This document shows, piece after piece, positions 21,769-36,700 of a DNA stretch of 64,000 nucleotides (positions are counted from its first letter, which is position 1; every line of letters starts with the position of its first letter). The position numbers and the translations under genes are program-made. This DNA is from Actinernus sp. WN-2022 (taxonomy: Eukaryota > Cnidaria > Anthozoa > Actiniaria > Actinernidae). The stretch is taken from positions 142,654,344 to 142,718,343 of the forward strand of contig JAOWCC010000577.1 in NCBI GenBank assembly GCA_030867875.1, written 5' to 3'. Under the pieces are notes generated by a model. The model searched no databases. It was not told where the DNA came from and saw nothing but the letters and a program-made list of their open reading frames with translations.

Positions 21769-24700
21769 ATGTCAGTTTTTCCTAGACGTATCCTCCTATC
21801 TTTACTCCTTTTATTTTACGGCTATTACTATGCAATCGGTGCACCGAAACCATGCACAGAAAACGACTTTGGGTCGACCATACTGCCTTGTGACGCGTTA
21901 ACCCACAATCGAACGGTCGTATACTACCTCAAGAATACGGATTGGTAAGTTTTACGACGATAACCATATCTACTAGTAATAGCTTTATTTCATCAAAGAT
22001 ACAAAACTTCTTTTGATCAGTTTTCTTTACATTCAATACCTTCAGTATAAATATAATTTAGATTAACAACACTTACTTTCATGAATGGCTGGAAATCCCA
22101 TATTTTATAGATCATGCTTATGTAAACTTTTTTGGTTTAACTACTTTCACGACATAACATAATCTTCGTTTGATTTGTGATTGCAGCTTGACTATGGGGT
22201 TTGAAGATAGGAGATTTCGAATGTCACTGGAAAGCTGCATTAACTCTATTAAAATTAAAACCATGGACGGCATGGTTCCTGCATGCAGCTCTTCATGTTT
22301 TTTGGGCAAACGAAAACAATTAATTGTGTCTGCACATGTACGGTAGACAAAGGACGGACTCAAGTAGTTTAGTGGGATGTTTCATGAGAATTTGATTTCT
22401 AAAGTTATTTATAGATACTTCTTGGTATTAAAAAGGCTGTAGTGATGTATTTTCTGCAATGATGTAACTATAAGACTAAGAGAGAAACAAAGAAAACGCG
22501 CGCTTGTCTCGTGTAAACTAAATACACCTTTCCCGGAGAATGGGGGAATGTCAACAGAAGCAATTAACCATCAGCTCATTTGTTGCAACGTATACAATCT
22601 GACTATTGTAAAGTCTGACGTTCGCCTTTTAAACTGGCTTGAGATCGAACCACTAATTGAATTTGTACTTTTTCCATTGTCTGATGTGTTTTCGATAAGT
22701 TCTGCGGCCAGTGTTATGCTTGAAACAGATGAACGAGTTCAGCCGTTTTTGGAACTAAAACTGTAAAAGAAAATGTGTTAATTGGTTGACGTGTGCAACT
22801 TAAAATTAGGATTAGAGTATTGACAGTAACAGGACTTAAAATGGCTTGGATTATCCCTTATGGGAAATTAACTGTTTACATTTTACTGAGGCCAGTCAGA
22901 AGCGATTGTTGAACACCACCGTTTATTGTCTAGTTCTTTGTGTGACGGGGTATATACCTGTATTTGAGTATTTTCAAACGTTTAATTGAAATTGAAATGA
23001 AATGGTTTCCTGTCATTCACTATTGCATACATATGTATGTACCACATTTTCTCAGTGGCTCAGTTTGGTATAGTTATTTCGTTCCGTTAATATTTCAAGC
23101 TGCATTCAAGTTCAGAAATCTTTCTTAATATAATATAATATAATATAATAATAATATAATATATTTATATAGCGCATATAGCATATCTGTTCTATGCGCT
23201 TTACAATAATGTATAAATAACAAATTAATTAATTATTATCTACTAACGTAACGAGTAATAAGTAAACTATGTAGTAATGTAGTACATATCGGTAATAATA
23301 ATTCATAGCTAGTTCAGATTATAAGCAGAGCAAAAAAGATAAGACTTGAGCTTAGATTTAAAGATATTCACATTCGGGCTGGATCTTATTTCTACAGGTA
23401 GGCTATTCCAGAGTTGAGGTGCTGATATAGAAAACGCGCGTTGACCATAGGTTTTAAGTCTAGGCATCGGTTGAGTCAAGCGAAGTGTGTCAGATGACGA
23501 GCGGAGCATTCTGTTAGGTTTGTAGATGTGTAATAAATTTCTTAAGTAGACAGGTGCTTGGTTATTAAGGGACTTATAAGTAAGTAGAAGAATCTTAAAT
23601 GTGATGCGCTCGTTTACAGGTAGCCAGTGCAGTTCCTTTAAAGTAGGTGTGACATGATCGTATTTACGCGTGCATGATATAATGCGAGCGGCAGCATTTT
23701 GGACATATTGTAGCTTCTGGATTAATTGTTTTGGTAGGCCATATAATAGGGAGTTACAGTTCAATATCTAACTTAGTAGTAACGAATGCGTGTAGAAGAA
23801 TTTCTGTAGTACTAACAGACAAATATTTTCTTACTCTAGAAATATTCCTTAGTTGGTAGAACGCCGACTTACAAATAGAGTTAACCTGGCGAGACATAGA
23901 CATAGTGTCATCGAAGATTACTCCAATGTTTCTGGCATAACTAGAGGGGTATATAGTGTCATTACCGACAGCAAGAGATGGTAATAGAGCATACGGACGA
24001 TGGCGGGAGTGTAAAATTAAAAGTTCAGATTTATCATTGTTAAGTTTAAGTTTGTTACAAGTCATCCATTGTTCTTCTTGCACTATTTTCAAAACAAGAG
24101 CTAGTTTTTCATCAGGGGTTCCAAACACTGAGAACAATGAAAGCATGAGACCGCTTCGGCCAAGTGTTTTTATTGTTTCGAGGTGTTTGGAACCCCTGAT
24201 GAAAAACGTAGCTTGAGTTTTGAAAATTGCTTCTCCAACTGAAACAATACACGTATTCATAGATCATTAGGAAGTATTGTTTGTCTGGTGTTTTGCTGCA
24301 TGCATTTATTATCACAAGGCTTGTCTTCGTAATTTTCTCTGGTTCATTTTAACAAGCGTTCCTATAGTGTAGTGGGCATGTCAGAGTACTAGAAATAGGG
24401 GGCTTTCATGAGGTCGGTGGTTCGAGTCATACTCTGTACAAAATTTTATTTCTATCTTTTCCTTTACTTCTCCTTATGTAAAGCTACAGTAGGATGTCAT
24501 CCAATAGTTAATTCCAAGTGTCATATTTAGAATTATGAATATGTAGATTACTAAAGTGGTATATACCAGTTACACTATTGATTGGTATACAGATTTTCAC
24601 TGGGTATCCAACTGCATGCATGTGATGTGGTATACATCTGGTGATTGGTGGCCTACCATCATCAGATGAATAATTCATGAGTTTGATAACAAAAGCTAAA

Positions 24701-27700
24701 AAACTCAGAATAACAATTGTGTCTGTTGGGAGAGGTGTTGCGAATGAAAATCTCCAGAAAATGTTGATTAGGGACTGGTCATTATTAAAGGGGAGTACTA
24801 GCTGGGTTGGATAGAAATCATATGGGTATGATTTTTTTCAGGAAAACCTATGGGGTATGGGATGTTTTAATTCAGGTCAAAACTCATATGGGGTTTGAAT
24901 TTTTTTGGAAAAATATCCAACAGGGTTTGAAAAAAAATCTTAAAAAAATTGTTTTATCCAACCCGGTACTCCCTTTAAATAATGACCGGTCCCTTATGTA
25001 CCGATCAAATCGAAACATCAACATCCCTTCAATTATTGTACATGATAACAGGCCCAGATTTCTACCCTGGGTTGCAGAGGCTTGAAAAAGGCAAAGAGGT
25101 GAGAGAGCTAGAGGAGAGAAAAAAAGAACAGCCTCTGGTGTTATCCATTTAGAATCTGACTTCTATGTGAACATCCTTGATTGGATAGTCTACTAATAGT
25201 ATTATTACCAGGTGCAACTGTGAGTGCTGGATGCAACGGTAATGTACATTGGCCCAGCAAAACCAGTTTAATGTGTTTTCTTGATTGACATCAGAGGCTC
25301 TTCTTTTTCTTGTCTCTCCTCTTCTCTCTTGCCTCTTCGTCTATTAAGGCCTGTTATTTCTTGAAGTCTCTGGCACCCAGGGTACATAGCTCATTTCAAG
25401 TGCTGTGCTGTACTGCCATGTCTAACTAAATTCATCAATTATGTTTGACTTCAGTATAGCCATGATGAAGACACAATGCTTGAAACCATTAAATAGTTAT
25501 GTTGTCAGAGCTACATGACAGTCATAATAACATGGCATGAAGAAAATTAGTTATCAAATTTGCACAAGAGCTTCTGGAGGATTTGTGGAAGTCCCAATGC
25601 CGCAGGTGGAGGGACTTTTACAAATCCTCCCAAGGCTGTCAGGGAAATTTAATCACTAATTTCCTGAAATGTCATGCTATCACATTGTAATACTATTATC
25701 ACAGAGGAATGGAGCTAATCTCAGAGAAGTTTAGTTTTCTTTGCCAAACTAAAGATGTTGCAGTTGATGAGTTGCTTTTGAAAGCTTTTCGTTATTGTGC
25801 TTGATTGTGTGCCATTGATTGAATGACCCTGGATTGAATGACCCTGGTTTCCCCTGGGGCCAAGTATGTTGTTTTTGAGAAGAAAAACACTAAAATAAAA
25901 TATAATTACTGGTATATGGCTTACTAAATATTCAAGGAACATGCATGCATGGAGCTTAATTACATCACGTTTATGGTTTTAAGTATCCCACATGGAAGAA
26001 GCAGGTTTGAAGCCATAAAATAGGTACGCTACAGGGTTAATAGGCATTGCACCCTGCTAGGGACTAATGTAGAGCACCAAGGGACAGCCCAACATTCCCT
26101 CATCAGCATGCATGCCCTTCTAATTTTCCCTTGTGCATGTCAATGAGGGAAATTTTTTAACAAGTATGCATGCTGATGAGGGAAGTTAGAGATTAAATGT
26201 TCAAACAAAGAAACAAATATAGAAAACCAAGGTGATAATGGTAAATTATAAATTATCATTTTATAAATTGTAATAAGTTGACCAATAATTTTTTTTTAAA
26301 AGTTGGACTACATACATGTATTTAAAAAGTCGGACTGAATTAAATTTGAAATCTGAAACCAAGTTGTGCCACTGCTGTGCTACAGTCAAGCCAAGTTTAA
26401 TTCAGTTCAAAATACAGCAGTAGCATGACACTTGAAATGCAGGGACTACCAGCTACAACATGTAGGTAATACCTGAGCCATATTTTGATGCTGTGCACAG
26501 TGACAGAAAAACCTCCAGGAGCGGTATTTCTAGGGTGTGATTTTGCAATATTCTCACACTTTTACAACTCATTATTGCTATTGTTCAACATGAATGGAAC
26601 ACTTTTTGCATTCATAGAAAGATTCAGATTCTGTATGACACTAAATCATCCATTTTTGAGATACAAGTCTTGCAAAATTGGAGATTCAAGCAATGAGAGG
26701 AATGTTTCACATTTCTTCATTTCTAGAATCAACACTGTAGGAGTTTTTAGGAAATGGTGAAATGACCAGCATTTAACTACAGTTGAACCCCGCTAATTCG
26801 AACCCTCAAGGGAAACGGAAAATAGTTCGAATTAGCGGGGGTTCGAATTAGCCGAGTTCGAATTAATTATCAAAATAATCATTAATAATTAACACAATAG
26901 TACCTTATACAGTTTTTATTTCATTATTTATTGGTTAAATGTAAAGCATTTCATATCATTGTGCAAAAAATCGTATTTTTTAACTTTAACAAAACGTAAC
27001 AACAAAACGTAACAAAAAAACAGGTCAATTATTATCAAGAGCCACCTCTGTGGCGGGCTCATTAGACGGCAAAAAAAACATACACGTTAAGTGTGCTTCC
27101 AGCTGTGTTCTGGCGCCGTCTGATGTTTGTCCGTCAATTTTGTAATTAGAGTTCGAATTAAAAGGGTTGATTTAAGGTCAAGGGAAACGGAAAATAGTTC
27201 GAATTAGCGGGGAATTCGAATTAGCCGAGTTCGAATTAGCCGATAGTAAATGACTGAAAAAACAAGGGCAAATCCAAGGGAAATGGGTTTGAGTTCGAAT
27301 TAGCGGGGAATTCGAATTAGCCGAGTTCGAATTAGCGGGGTTCAACTGTATTATTCTCTTTTAGCATCAACATGTTATTCATGTTGTCATGTTATTCATG
27401 TATGTGTTGACAGTTTGCATGTGAATTTTTAAATATTAATTAACTTTACATTTGAAAATATTTTTAATAGATTGGTACAGTACATAGGTTTTGATTAAAC
27501 TACATTGCATATGTTTGACACCTATTTTTGTGACTGAAAGGCAAAAGTCTATTCAGGGTTTGAAATATCTTGTGCCCGGGACTAATAGATTTTCATGTTG
27601 GGCAAGTACTTTTTGTCAGTCACTTGCCTGATGGGCAAGTTTGTTAGAAGTTGTCATTTAATCAGGGCCAGGAGAGTTTTTTTTTAACTGTTTTTTAATT

Positions 27701-30700
27701 TGCATTTGAGTTAAATTACAAGTTAATATTACACGCTGTGATACAAACAAGAAAGCAGGAAAAATAAACAACAATATCACCTAAAAATAATTAGTTTTAC
27801 ACATCTGCTAAGGAAAGAAAAAAAAAGTTTACAAAAACGAAACAAGAATAGAGATAGGGCCAGGAGAGTTACTAACAGAATTTGGGCTACAGTAGTTCAA
27901 AAACAACTTGCATGAAGGGAAAGCTGAAATGTTCTTTTTTTTAGCCCTGATGTTACAGGTGACGTCATCAAGATGTCTACGGTAGTTCAAATCATCGGAT
28001 TTTGTTTTGGTCATCGGTCTTCATCCTCCCACAAAAATTCAATCTTCTACGTTGGAATCTTTTGAAAATATAGCAAATGATCGATTTTAGGGTCATTAAT
28101 GTGCCAAGCGTGCATAGAAATATCATAATTTTGCACAAAACTATTTAATGAAATAGTACAGTATACATGTAGTGCTGTTGAATCAGTATTAGTATTCACA
28201 CTCGATTTCAACTCATCTTATCTTTTTAGCTCCTTAATTTCAACAAATCAGATAAAGAAACCCGAGGTTCTACCATGTGACTGTCTTCCAGGACAAGGAA
28301 TTGTAAACGGCACGTGTGAACCCTGTCTGGAGGGGACCTATGGTTCTGGTGGAGAGATCATTGATGACTGGGGAAGCTGGACAGTAAATGGCACAATTCC
28401 ACCACCAGAGTCTGGCTTGGTCACCTACTGTGATTTATTCCGCAGTTATGTACAGCCCTGCAATCCCTGGAAGGCCAGCTGTAAGTACCTCCACTGGGCA
28501 TGAATTCTTCCATAAATATAAAACCAGTAGACACAACCTTTAATTGTCCCAGTTGTTTTCTAAATAGCCATGGCTCAAGTGGTGCTTCTTCACAGCTTAA
28601 CCTACTGTATTTGACCACATATAAGCCACTCCCCAACATATACAAATGTAAGCTGCACTCCCAGTTTAGGCTTATAACGAGCCAGCCTTGAGATCATATT
28701 GAAAACTTTAAAGGAAATATAAAAATTCTGAATAGTAGGCAGATGGTTAGTCTCCTTCGCAGCCATTCTTAGGGTCGTCACGCAAATGCTAGTCCCACTA
28801 ATGGCTGCTTACACCAGCCAGACATTCCATTCCAACCATATGGCCAATCAGAATTCAGTTCTCAGAAAATTATCCAAAAACCACTCGCGTTTAAGAACTT
28901 TCTGGCGGGAAATCTAGGAATTATAGACTGAGGCTAAATTTGAAAAAAATTGGTTCAAATATATTCGTTGATGTTCTAATTCGCTCCTTGCTCAACCGAA
29001 CATAAAACATTTACATGTATCATGTAATAAGCAACCACTTATAGGGGTGTGTCCACACGAACCGTGTGCGCCCTCTTTATTAACTATCATAAATTACACT
29101 CAATATACATGGTGATAATCTAGAGCAATTTGAGCAGCCTCATGAACTGCATGCACTAGTTGACAATAAACTGTGTTTAGTGTAATATGAAAATCGAGTA
29201 AATACACAACTTATACTGGTTTGAACCAATAAACTGGTTACTTCTATGTAAATAACAGTAATACAACGTTGACTTATTGTATCGTGAAAATAAGTAACAC
29301 TTGGCAAATTCAAATAAACTCAGTAAATGCTGCCTTGCAATAATAACAGTATTATCTAGTATATTAAAGCATAAAACTGCTACAAAAATCATCTAGTAAC
29401 TGAAACCATAACTTCGTTTCGAACTAGAACCATATACGGATTTATAATATAGATACGATAGTACGCGCGCTGTGATTGGCTAAGAAGCCATGTTTTATCA
29501 GAGTATATAACATGGTTAGCCGTGTTATATAGTTTTCAACTGGCGGTTTCCTTTCATCGTGCGCATAAATCTATAATTTATTATAAAACAGATAAAGAAG
29601 CCTTAAATCCATGTTTTATACTATCATAAAACACTCTGGTCATTTGAGAACACTCTAGAAATGTTGAAAGCACGCGCCTTCGGCTTGTGCTTTAACATTT
29701 CTCTCATGTTCTCAAATGCCCATCGTGTTTTATGATAGTATAAAACATGGCTAAGGCTTCTTTATTTGTTAAATATGAAAATGTATAACCTTGTGCTTAT
29801 TGGGTATTTAATTTAGAAGGCGAAGCGGCAGACGTAGGACTCGAATGACTGTTCATTACGCATATCCGACTATATAGTAATGTACCACTAATGATGTATT
29901 GTTACTAATTAAAAACAACATGTACACCCCGATGGCGGGGTTACGTATAAACCCATGATAAATACATATATGTTGCAGGTATTTTTTTAAGGTTAAAATA
30001 ATTTCAACGAGGTAAATAATGTTCAACTATGTAATTTTTTTCTACTTAAGAATTTTTTTTATATCAGTTTCTAATAAAAGATTTGTAGGGGGGGGGGGGG
30101 GGGGGGTGCTACTAGATTTGTAGGGGGGGTCACGATTTTTTATGCTCCCATTTAGGGGGGGGGTCAAATTTTTATATGCTCCTTTTTTATAGGTTAAATA
30201 TATTTATAGGCTTATCTAAGGGGAGAGTCATTATTTTGTGAGATCAGAGAATTGCAGGGTCACAATTTTTTGGGCATTAGCCACAATGCAGATCTAGTAG
30301 TGTCCCCTTACCGCTAAATAATGTCCGGTCCCTAACCCAACATTAAAAAACTAACCTTGAGCAGTAAACCCAAGTGCTCACTAATTTAGCATTTTTAACG
30401 CTTTTATTATACAGTATTGTGCAAAAGTCTTGCAAACACCTTTCGGCAAATTTCAGGGCTTTTCGGGGCTTTACGGCGAAAATGAACGAAAATTTTCACG
30501 ATCCGAAATTTCGGTGATATTTCGACGAAAATTCGTTAAGCCCTTTGTTTAATCTGTGCGATTATTGGCACGAAAATTCGCTGCACTCTACGAAATACCG
30601 TGCGAAATTTCGTTTGATACTCTGCGAATATTCGCACGAAACTTCGCTTCTTCGAAATGTCGATCCTTCGAAATTTTGATCCTTCGAAATTTCGATCCTT

Positions 30701-33700
30701 CGAAATTTCGATCCTTGCCCGTCAAAGATCAAGTTACCTTTTCCGGCTCACTCGGTCAATTCGACCAACCTGAGTGTAAACTTTATTCGGACTTTGACTA
30801 ACTCAACTAATTACGGCTCACTTTCGAATGGTACAGGAGGATAACTGTAGAGTTTACTTCAGTTCAGTCAGTATAATCAGGCTAAGAATGGCTCCGCTAA
30901 GAATAGAAATCCGATGCTTTGAACCCGGTTTGAATCGAAGGCCGGAAGGGTAATAAACGAAAGGAATGCGTTACTATAAATCGCGCGCACGTCCCAACCT
31001 CGGAAGTGTTCAATCTTGTAAACGTTATCCGTATATCCACAATAATATTCAGATCCTTCAGCCTTCCAGATCTTTGTAAAAGTCGTTGCATAAAGTTTTC
31101 AAGTAAATTCGGACCATGCAGTTATCGAAATATCGTGAGCCGTAAAATAAACAAAACAACGGCTGCTCGCTTAGTTCCCGGCGGTGCGTGGCCCTCTTTA
31201 AAGCTTGACTCACTCGCTGTAAATGAGCGCAAAGCATAACACCAAATAAACTTTTGCTTCAGTGTAGTTTCGCATTTACAGTAGATCCTTGTCTTGTTAC
31301 TAGTATTAAAAGGTTTCGGCAGAAATCATTGTAAATGTTTGCGTATTAAAATCTCAAATCTCAACTCTTCTGAATTTCCACGTGCAATCAGTCAGGCGTG
31401 AACGTGTCAGTCTGATATTTTACTGAACATCAACAGAGTTTTGAAGCAACGTTTGTCATATTGAAAGACGTGCAAAAACTTCTATACTCTTACCAGAAAA
31501 CTTCTACTGGGAAAGTGCAATTCCTTTTGAATTAAAAGAGCTTTAATGCGGATCAGATCAGTCAGTTCGCGTAAATGGAAATTAATTACGCTCCCGCGGT
31601 ATTTGTGTCAGAAATGAGACACGCGTCTGGCTGACAGTTCACGATTGACGGGGACTTTTATTATACAAGAATCTTGACTTTTTGACGCCTCTGGTACGCA
31701 GAGTATTTACCAAAACCATCTTACAGTTTGTAAAACTGTTTGTCATGAATTCGAATTTGTCACGCGTTAATCCTGGTGAAAGAAAGGTTAAAATACAAAA
31801 CTGTGCAATTGATCACGATATTTCGGATCACGATATTTCGATAACCTGGTCCGAATTTTCGTTTGACAATAAACGAAATATCGTCGAAATGTCGCTCGCA
31901 GGTTGGCGATATTTCGCCTTGGCATTAAAATTTTCGCGTATCTGATCGATTCTTCGTCGAAATTTCGAACGAAAAGTTGCCCGAAATTTCAATGAAATAT
32001 CGGCGACATTCGTAAGAACAAAGAGCGAAATTCGTCGAAATACGTTTGCATGACTTTTGCACAATACTGTATAGTCACTAAATTAGGGTTTTTAGGGCTA
32101 GATCACTGAACAACACAAAAAATAATACTTCTTCAATGATCCTGTGCGCTAATCCAAACCCTACCTCTATACTTAAAAACACCCTAACTGTCAACAACAG
32201 GTTTTCACTAACTCAGGGATTTTAGAGCTATATATAGTCACTAAAATAATAAGCGTTTTTAGGGCTAGATCACTGAATAACACAGAAAAATAATGATTCT
32301 TCAATGCTCCTGTGAACTACATTTGTAATCCAAACCCCAACCCAACATTTAAATAAACCTAACCTCAGCTCAGTAAACATAAGTACCCTTTTTACAATCT
32401 TGGAAAAAATTACCAAGTTTAATTTTTTTTACCTAGTTGAAAAAAAAACCTTGTTGAAAAACCATTACCTGCAACATCTATATATTCTGTTCTTAGTTTT
32501 CCTCAAGAAAGCAGATAGAGTTTAGAAGAAATTGTTTGTTTTGATGCTGTACTGATGAGCTTGAAAGTGTAGACATCAGCAAATCGTTAGTTGCTAATTA
32601 GCTTGTATCATGTTACATTATAATGGTCTTGATTGGCTTACACAAACAATTGGGAATGGAATGTCTGGCTGGTGTAAGCAGCCAGTATTGGGGCAAGGGT
32701 TTGTGTGACAACCCTAAGAACGGCTGCGAAGGAGACTAGCAGGTGGTCAGCCCTTTACTTTGATACTAGGGTTAAGGTTCTCTTATAAAGGCAGCCTGCA
32801 AAACTTGGAAGAGTAGCAAGCAAAGTTTGCCAGCTGCCAGGTCTTCTCTACAAGTCCCATGTACATGTATTTCAGATTATAACATAATTGTGTTAACTCT
32901 TTCATAATTTTGCACTTGTTCATTCACAATAATTATTATTGCTTATTCTTTTGATACAAAATGAATACATTTATTGTGGTTTTATTGTAAATTTTAGAGA
33001 ACAGAATTAATGCTGATACAATGTACATGTTTATGAATGCATTGTCCATTGTATAATTAATTATATCAATGCCAACTTAGGCTTAGTGCAGAAATCCTAA
33101 TCAAACTTGTTCTTCCTCTTTAATATTCTCCTACTTGATTATCCAGTATCTGCCAGACTTAGTGGAAACACCCTTGTATTATATCTCATAATTTGATCTT
33201 AACATTTCATTAATAATTATTATACTCTTACGTAATAATATATTTTTTGTTTCCTTTCAGTCTTTAATGATACACTTGAATCAGGTGATAATTCACAGTC
33301 AAGGTGTTTTGGCACTGTCTTGACATTAAGGAAGAAATTTGTCATGCCATCAAGCTATGTCAGTTTTACTTTCCGTGTGGATGGTCGCAAGTGCTATAGC
33401 CGCTACCTTGGCTGTGATGGGCTGGCTTTCTTTGTTGACAACCAACAAGTTCTGGGATACTCTGGAACTCAGTTCGCATGGCGTACATTTAAAGTCAATG
33501 TCACTGATGTAAGTATGCATTTGCGACTACTGTTAGCCATATGTTTTTCTATCACAGGTCAGTGCCAATTAGAGAGAGGAAAACATTTGAAGGGATTATT
33601 GGCTGGTTAAGATTAACGTTATGCAAAGCACAATTATGGTGAATCAACCAATCAAAATCCGGGATTCTTTAAGGATCTGAATAATAATTCATCACTAATC

Positions 33701-36700
33701 ATATTTACTGGTCAGCTTCGTCCAATAATTGCTTAATATTTGCTCAAATAATAATTACATATATATAAGTAAAGATGTGTTTGACGAAAAATTATAAAAG
33801 TCTTATCCTGTGAAATCATGATGTAGCTGTAAGACAAGACAGTATATAGTGCGTGTACATAATGTCTGAAGCATCATTAACCATGCAGTCAGGACTAGAG
33901 TAAAATCTAGTTGCCAGGCAACAAATGTTAGTTGCCAAAGTATTGTTACAAGGTCTACTGGCCATAAAAACCTGTTGCTTCGCCACAACTGATAGTTAAC
34001 TTTTAGTCACTAAATATAATTGCATTTGTGACTATAATGCGACTACAGTACCGACCAGAACTTACCCCCAGTGCATCTTGGTTCGGGTTCGCTTTCGAGC
34101 AAACCCAGGGTGCGCTCAAGGGTTTGCTCAATGTTTGCTTGTGTTTGCTCTAAGCGAACCATTGAAGCGAACCATTGAAGCGAACCGTGTGAATGAAGCG
34201 AACCCGAGAACGAACCCGAGAGCAGACCCTCAAGGGTTCGCTCGAGCAAACCCTCGAGCGAACTGTGAGTGAACTGATCATGACACGAATCACAAGTTAA
34301 AATTTGCATTAAACAAGGACTAGTGGTCTAAGATATTTTCTATTTTTTTAACATTTTGATCTAGCTCAAAATGTTTAGAAAAATGCATTGCTTATTTAAA
34401 ATAACCAAAATGTCTGGAGTTCTGATGGAGAGTTCTGCTCGCAAACACAGTTTTGCATCCAAGCATGTGCTGAAAACGCATTAAAATGAATGTCAAAACA
34501 AAGACTTAACTTTGCAAACTTTCGCCTCTCTTTTGACATCTTATCTTTTGACACCTTGAAGCACCTCTTAGACGATTTAGAGTGGTTTTATTATTGTTTT
34601 ATACAGTATAAACTCAAATAATTTACCGACCTTGCGAAGACTTTGAATGTGTCATGTTCGGCCTCACTTTCATGCCATGATTACGACTTCCGTTCCCAGG
34701 TCGGCTTTCTTCAAAGGATGTTTTTGGCTTGAACCTTTATTTATTCGCTTCTCCATTTTACGTCTCTAAATTTCTTCATCGTGTAGCAGTGATCAGCTTC
34801 GACTGTGATCTCATCGGTGAAAATAGTGTCGGAAAACTGTTATTGAGTAGCATTATAAACATTCGTGGGAACTGAAATGGGTGTGTTTACTTCTGACTAA
34901 TTACAATTTTCTTCTGATCATCCCCCGCGCCGTTCGATTCAAAATTACCTTTGAATTCTCTGATGGTAATATTTTTTTTATATACATGTACACTTTTACA
35001 CACACTTTTATGATTGAAATAAAGCCCACTTTGGCTTAATTTAATTCTCGAACAACCACTTTGACCTAATTCTCGAACGGCGCTGCCTGAATGAAGCGAA
35101 CAATATTATAATTATCGGCAGTTTCTGTGGGTAATAATTTTGCTTTTCTCATCTAAATATAGTCCTTCCAAAATATTCCTAAGATCAGTTCCTTTTGCTA
35201 GGTTTCGTGTTCACTTAAAATAAATATACATTTGCATTGCTCAGAGGTCGCTCGCGTTCGCTCGCGTTCGCTCAGGTTCGCTTTTTCGGGGTTTGCTCGG
35301 GTTTGCTTTTTTGCAAGGCAGGGTTCGCTTGAGCGGCCGCGAGTGAACCCAGCGAACTCTATTAGGGTTCGCTTGAAGCAAACCCTGCGTTCACTTTGCG
35401 TTCACTAAAGCGAACCCGAGCAAACATTTAACTGGAGGTAGGTTCTGGTCGGTACTGTATAATGTCACTATCAGTTGAGCAGTTTTGAGCCCTGAAATGT
35501 GACCAAAATAATGTTTTGAAATTATAACTTACAGTTCACCAGAAATAATGTTACTATGAAGTATTGTTTTCTCGTCTTTTCCCTGCAATAAAATTATGGT
35601 CTGCACTTTATAGGAAAATGAAACAAAAGTTTTCCTTGTTATTTATTTCAAAGGGATATCACCTATTGAAGTGGGTTTATCGCAAAAGCTGCTATAGCTT
35701 CCCTCGGCAAGGAATAGTGGATAAAGCCTTCATCAGGTCTATTACACTGGTAAGCTGTGAACATTATACAACGGTGCATGATCATAAAGACACAATAATA
35801 TGGAGTACTAGTACTGGGTGATTATTAAGTTTGAGATGAAGCAGCTGGTGGCTGAGGAGCAGGGCTTCAAGTGCCCTCTTACAAAAATATAGGGAAATTG
35901 TGGAGAAATATGGGGCCAAAAATGTATTGTACACTAGTGTAGGGCACATGCAAACATTATAGGGACAATATAGGATTTTTAAGTGCCAATCACAACAGAT
36001 TTAACACCATTTTCCTTATACGACATAACTTATATAAATTAAAAGCAATGGCCTCCTCCATTCCCCTCGTAGCCATTCCTATAACCATCACACAAAGGGC
36101 ACTTTATAAATTTGGTCCCTCAGTTAATTATTATTGGGACACAAGACCTGGAAGTTGAAATTATGTAAAATGCCATTACTAATACTAGTTTATAAGCTCA
36201 TTGCTTGGGCCTTAAAAATTGCTGCCTTTGCTACATGTACATCCACTAGTGCAATAATAATGATGGACAAAAATACTTGGTTTTTCTTTTAATCTAGTTA
36301 AAATATGTGGCTAAATGTAATTTAGGCAAAGTTAAAATCAAGACAATGCTGGCCAGCAGTCTCCCACATAACAGTATGGTTCTGTGGGGGGTCCTGGGAT
36401 TTAGCAGGGGCTTTACGTGCTTGTGGTGCAATTGCATTCATAGCATTCTGCTGATCTTTGCGGATCATTGAGTGCTTGCTGTAGCGTGCGGATCAGTGTT
36501 TCCACCCACCCTCCTCTCATGGTAAGTATTGGTTATGGTAAGTATTCCACTGAATCTTCAGTGTGACGGGTGGCAGGTGGTGGACTGTGGTAGGGTTACC
36601 ATGGTTACCTCCTTGTTGTGCCTGGACTGGCGTGTCCAGCACATATACATGTACCTTTACGGCACCTAATCCCAAGCTCATCTATTGGTGATGAGTTTAA

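Larger units (their letters stand above)
28748..32738. mobile_element. Large Mutator-like element in ELAPOR intron 2
   Basis: Left TIR (28748-28833) and right TIR (32653-32738) are inverted complements for about 85 bases, starting TAGTCTCCTTCGCAGCC. The flanks carry a 9-base duplication, GCAGATGGT (28739-28747) and GCAGGTGGT (32739-32747), with one mismatch. A Mutator-type origin is inferred from the 9-base duplication. The 3991-base body has no transposase; it is a host for nested elements at 29435-29775, 30055-30335 and 30412-32069. Confidence 0.8.
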
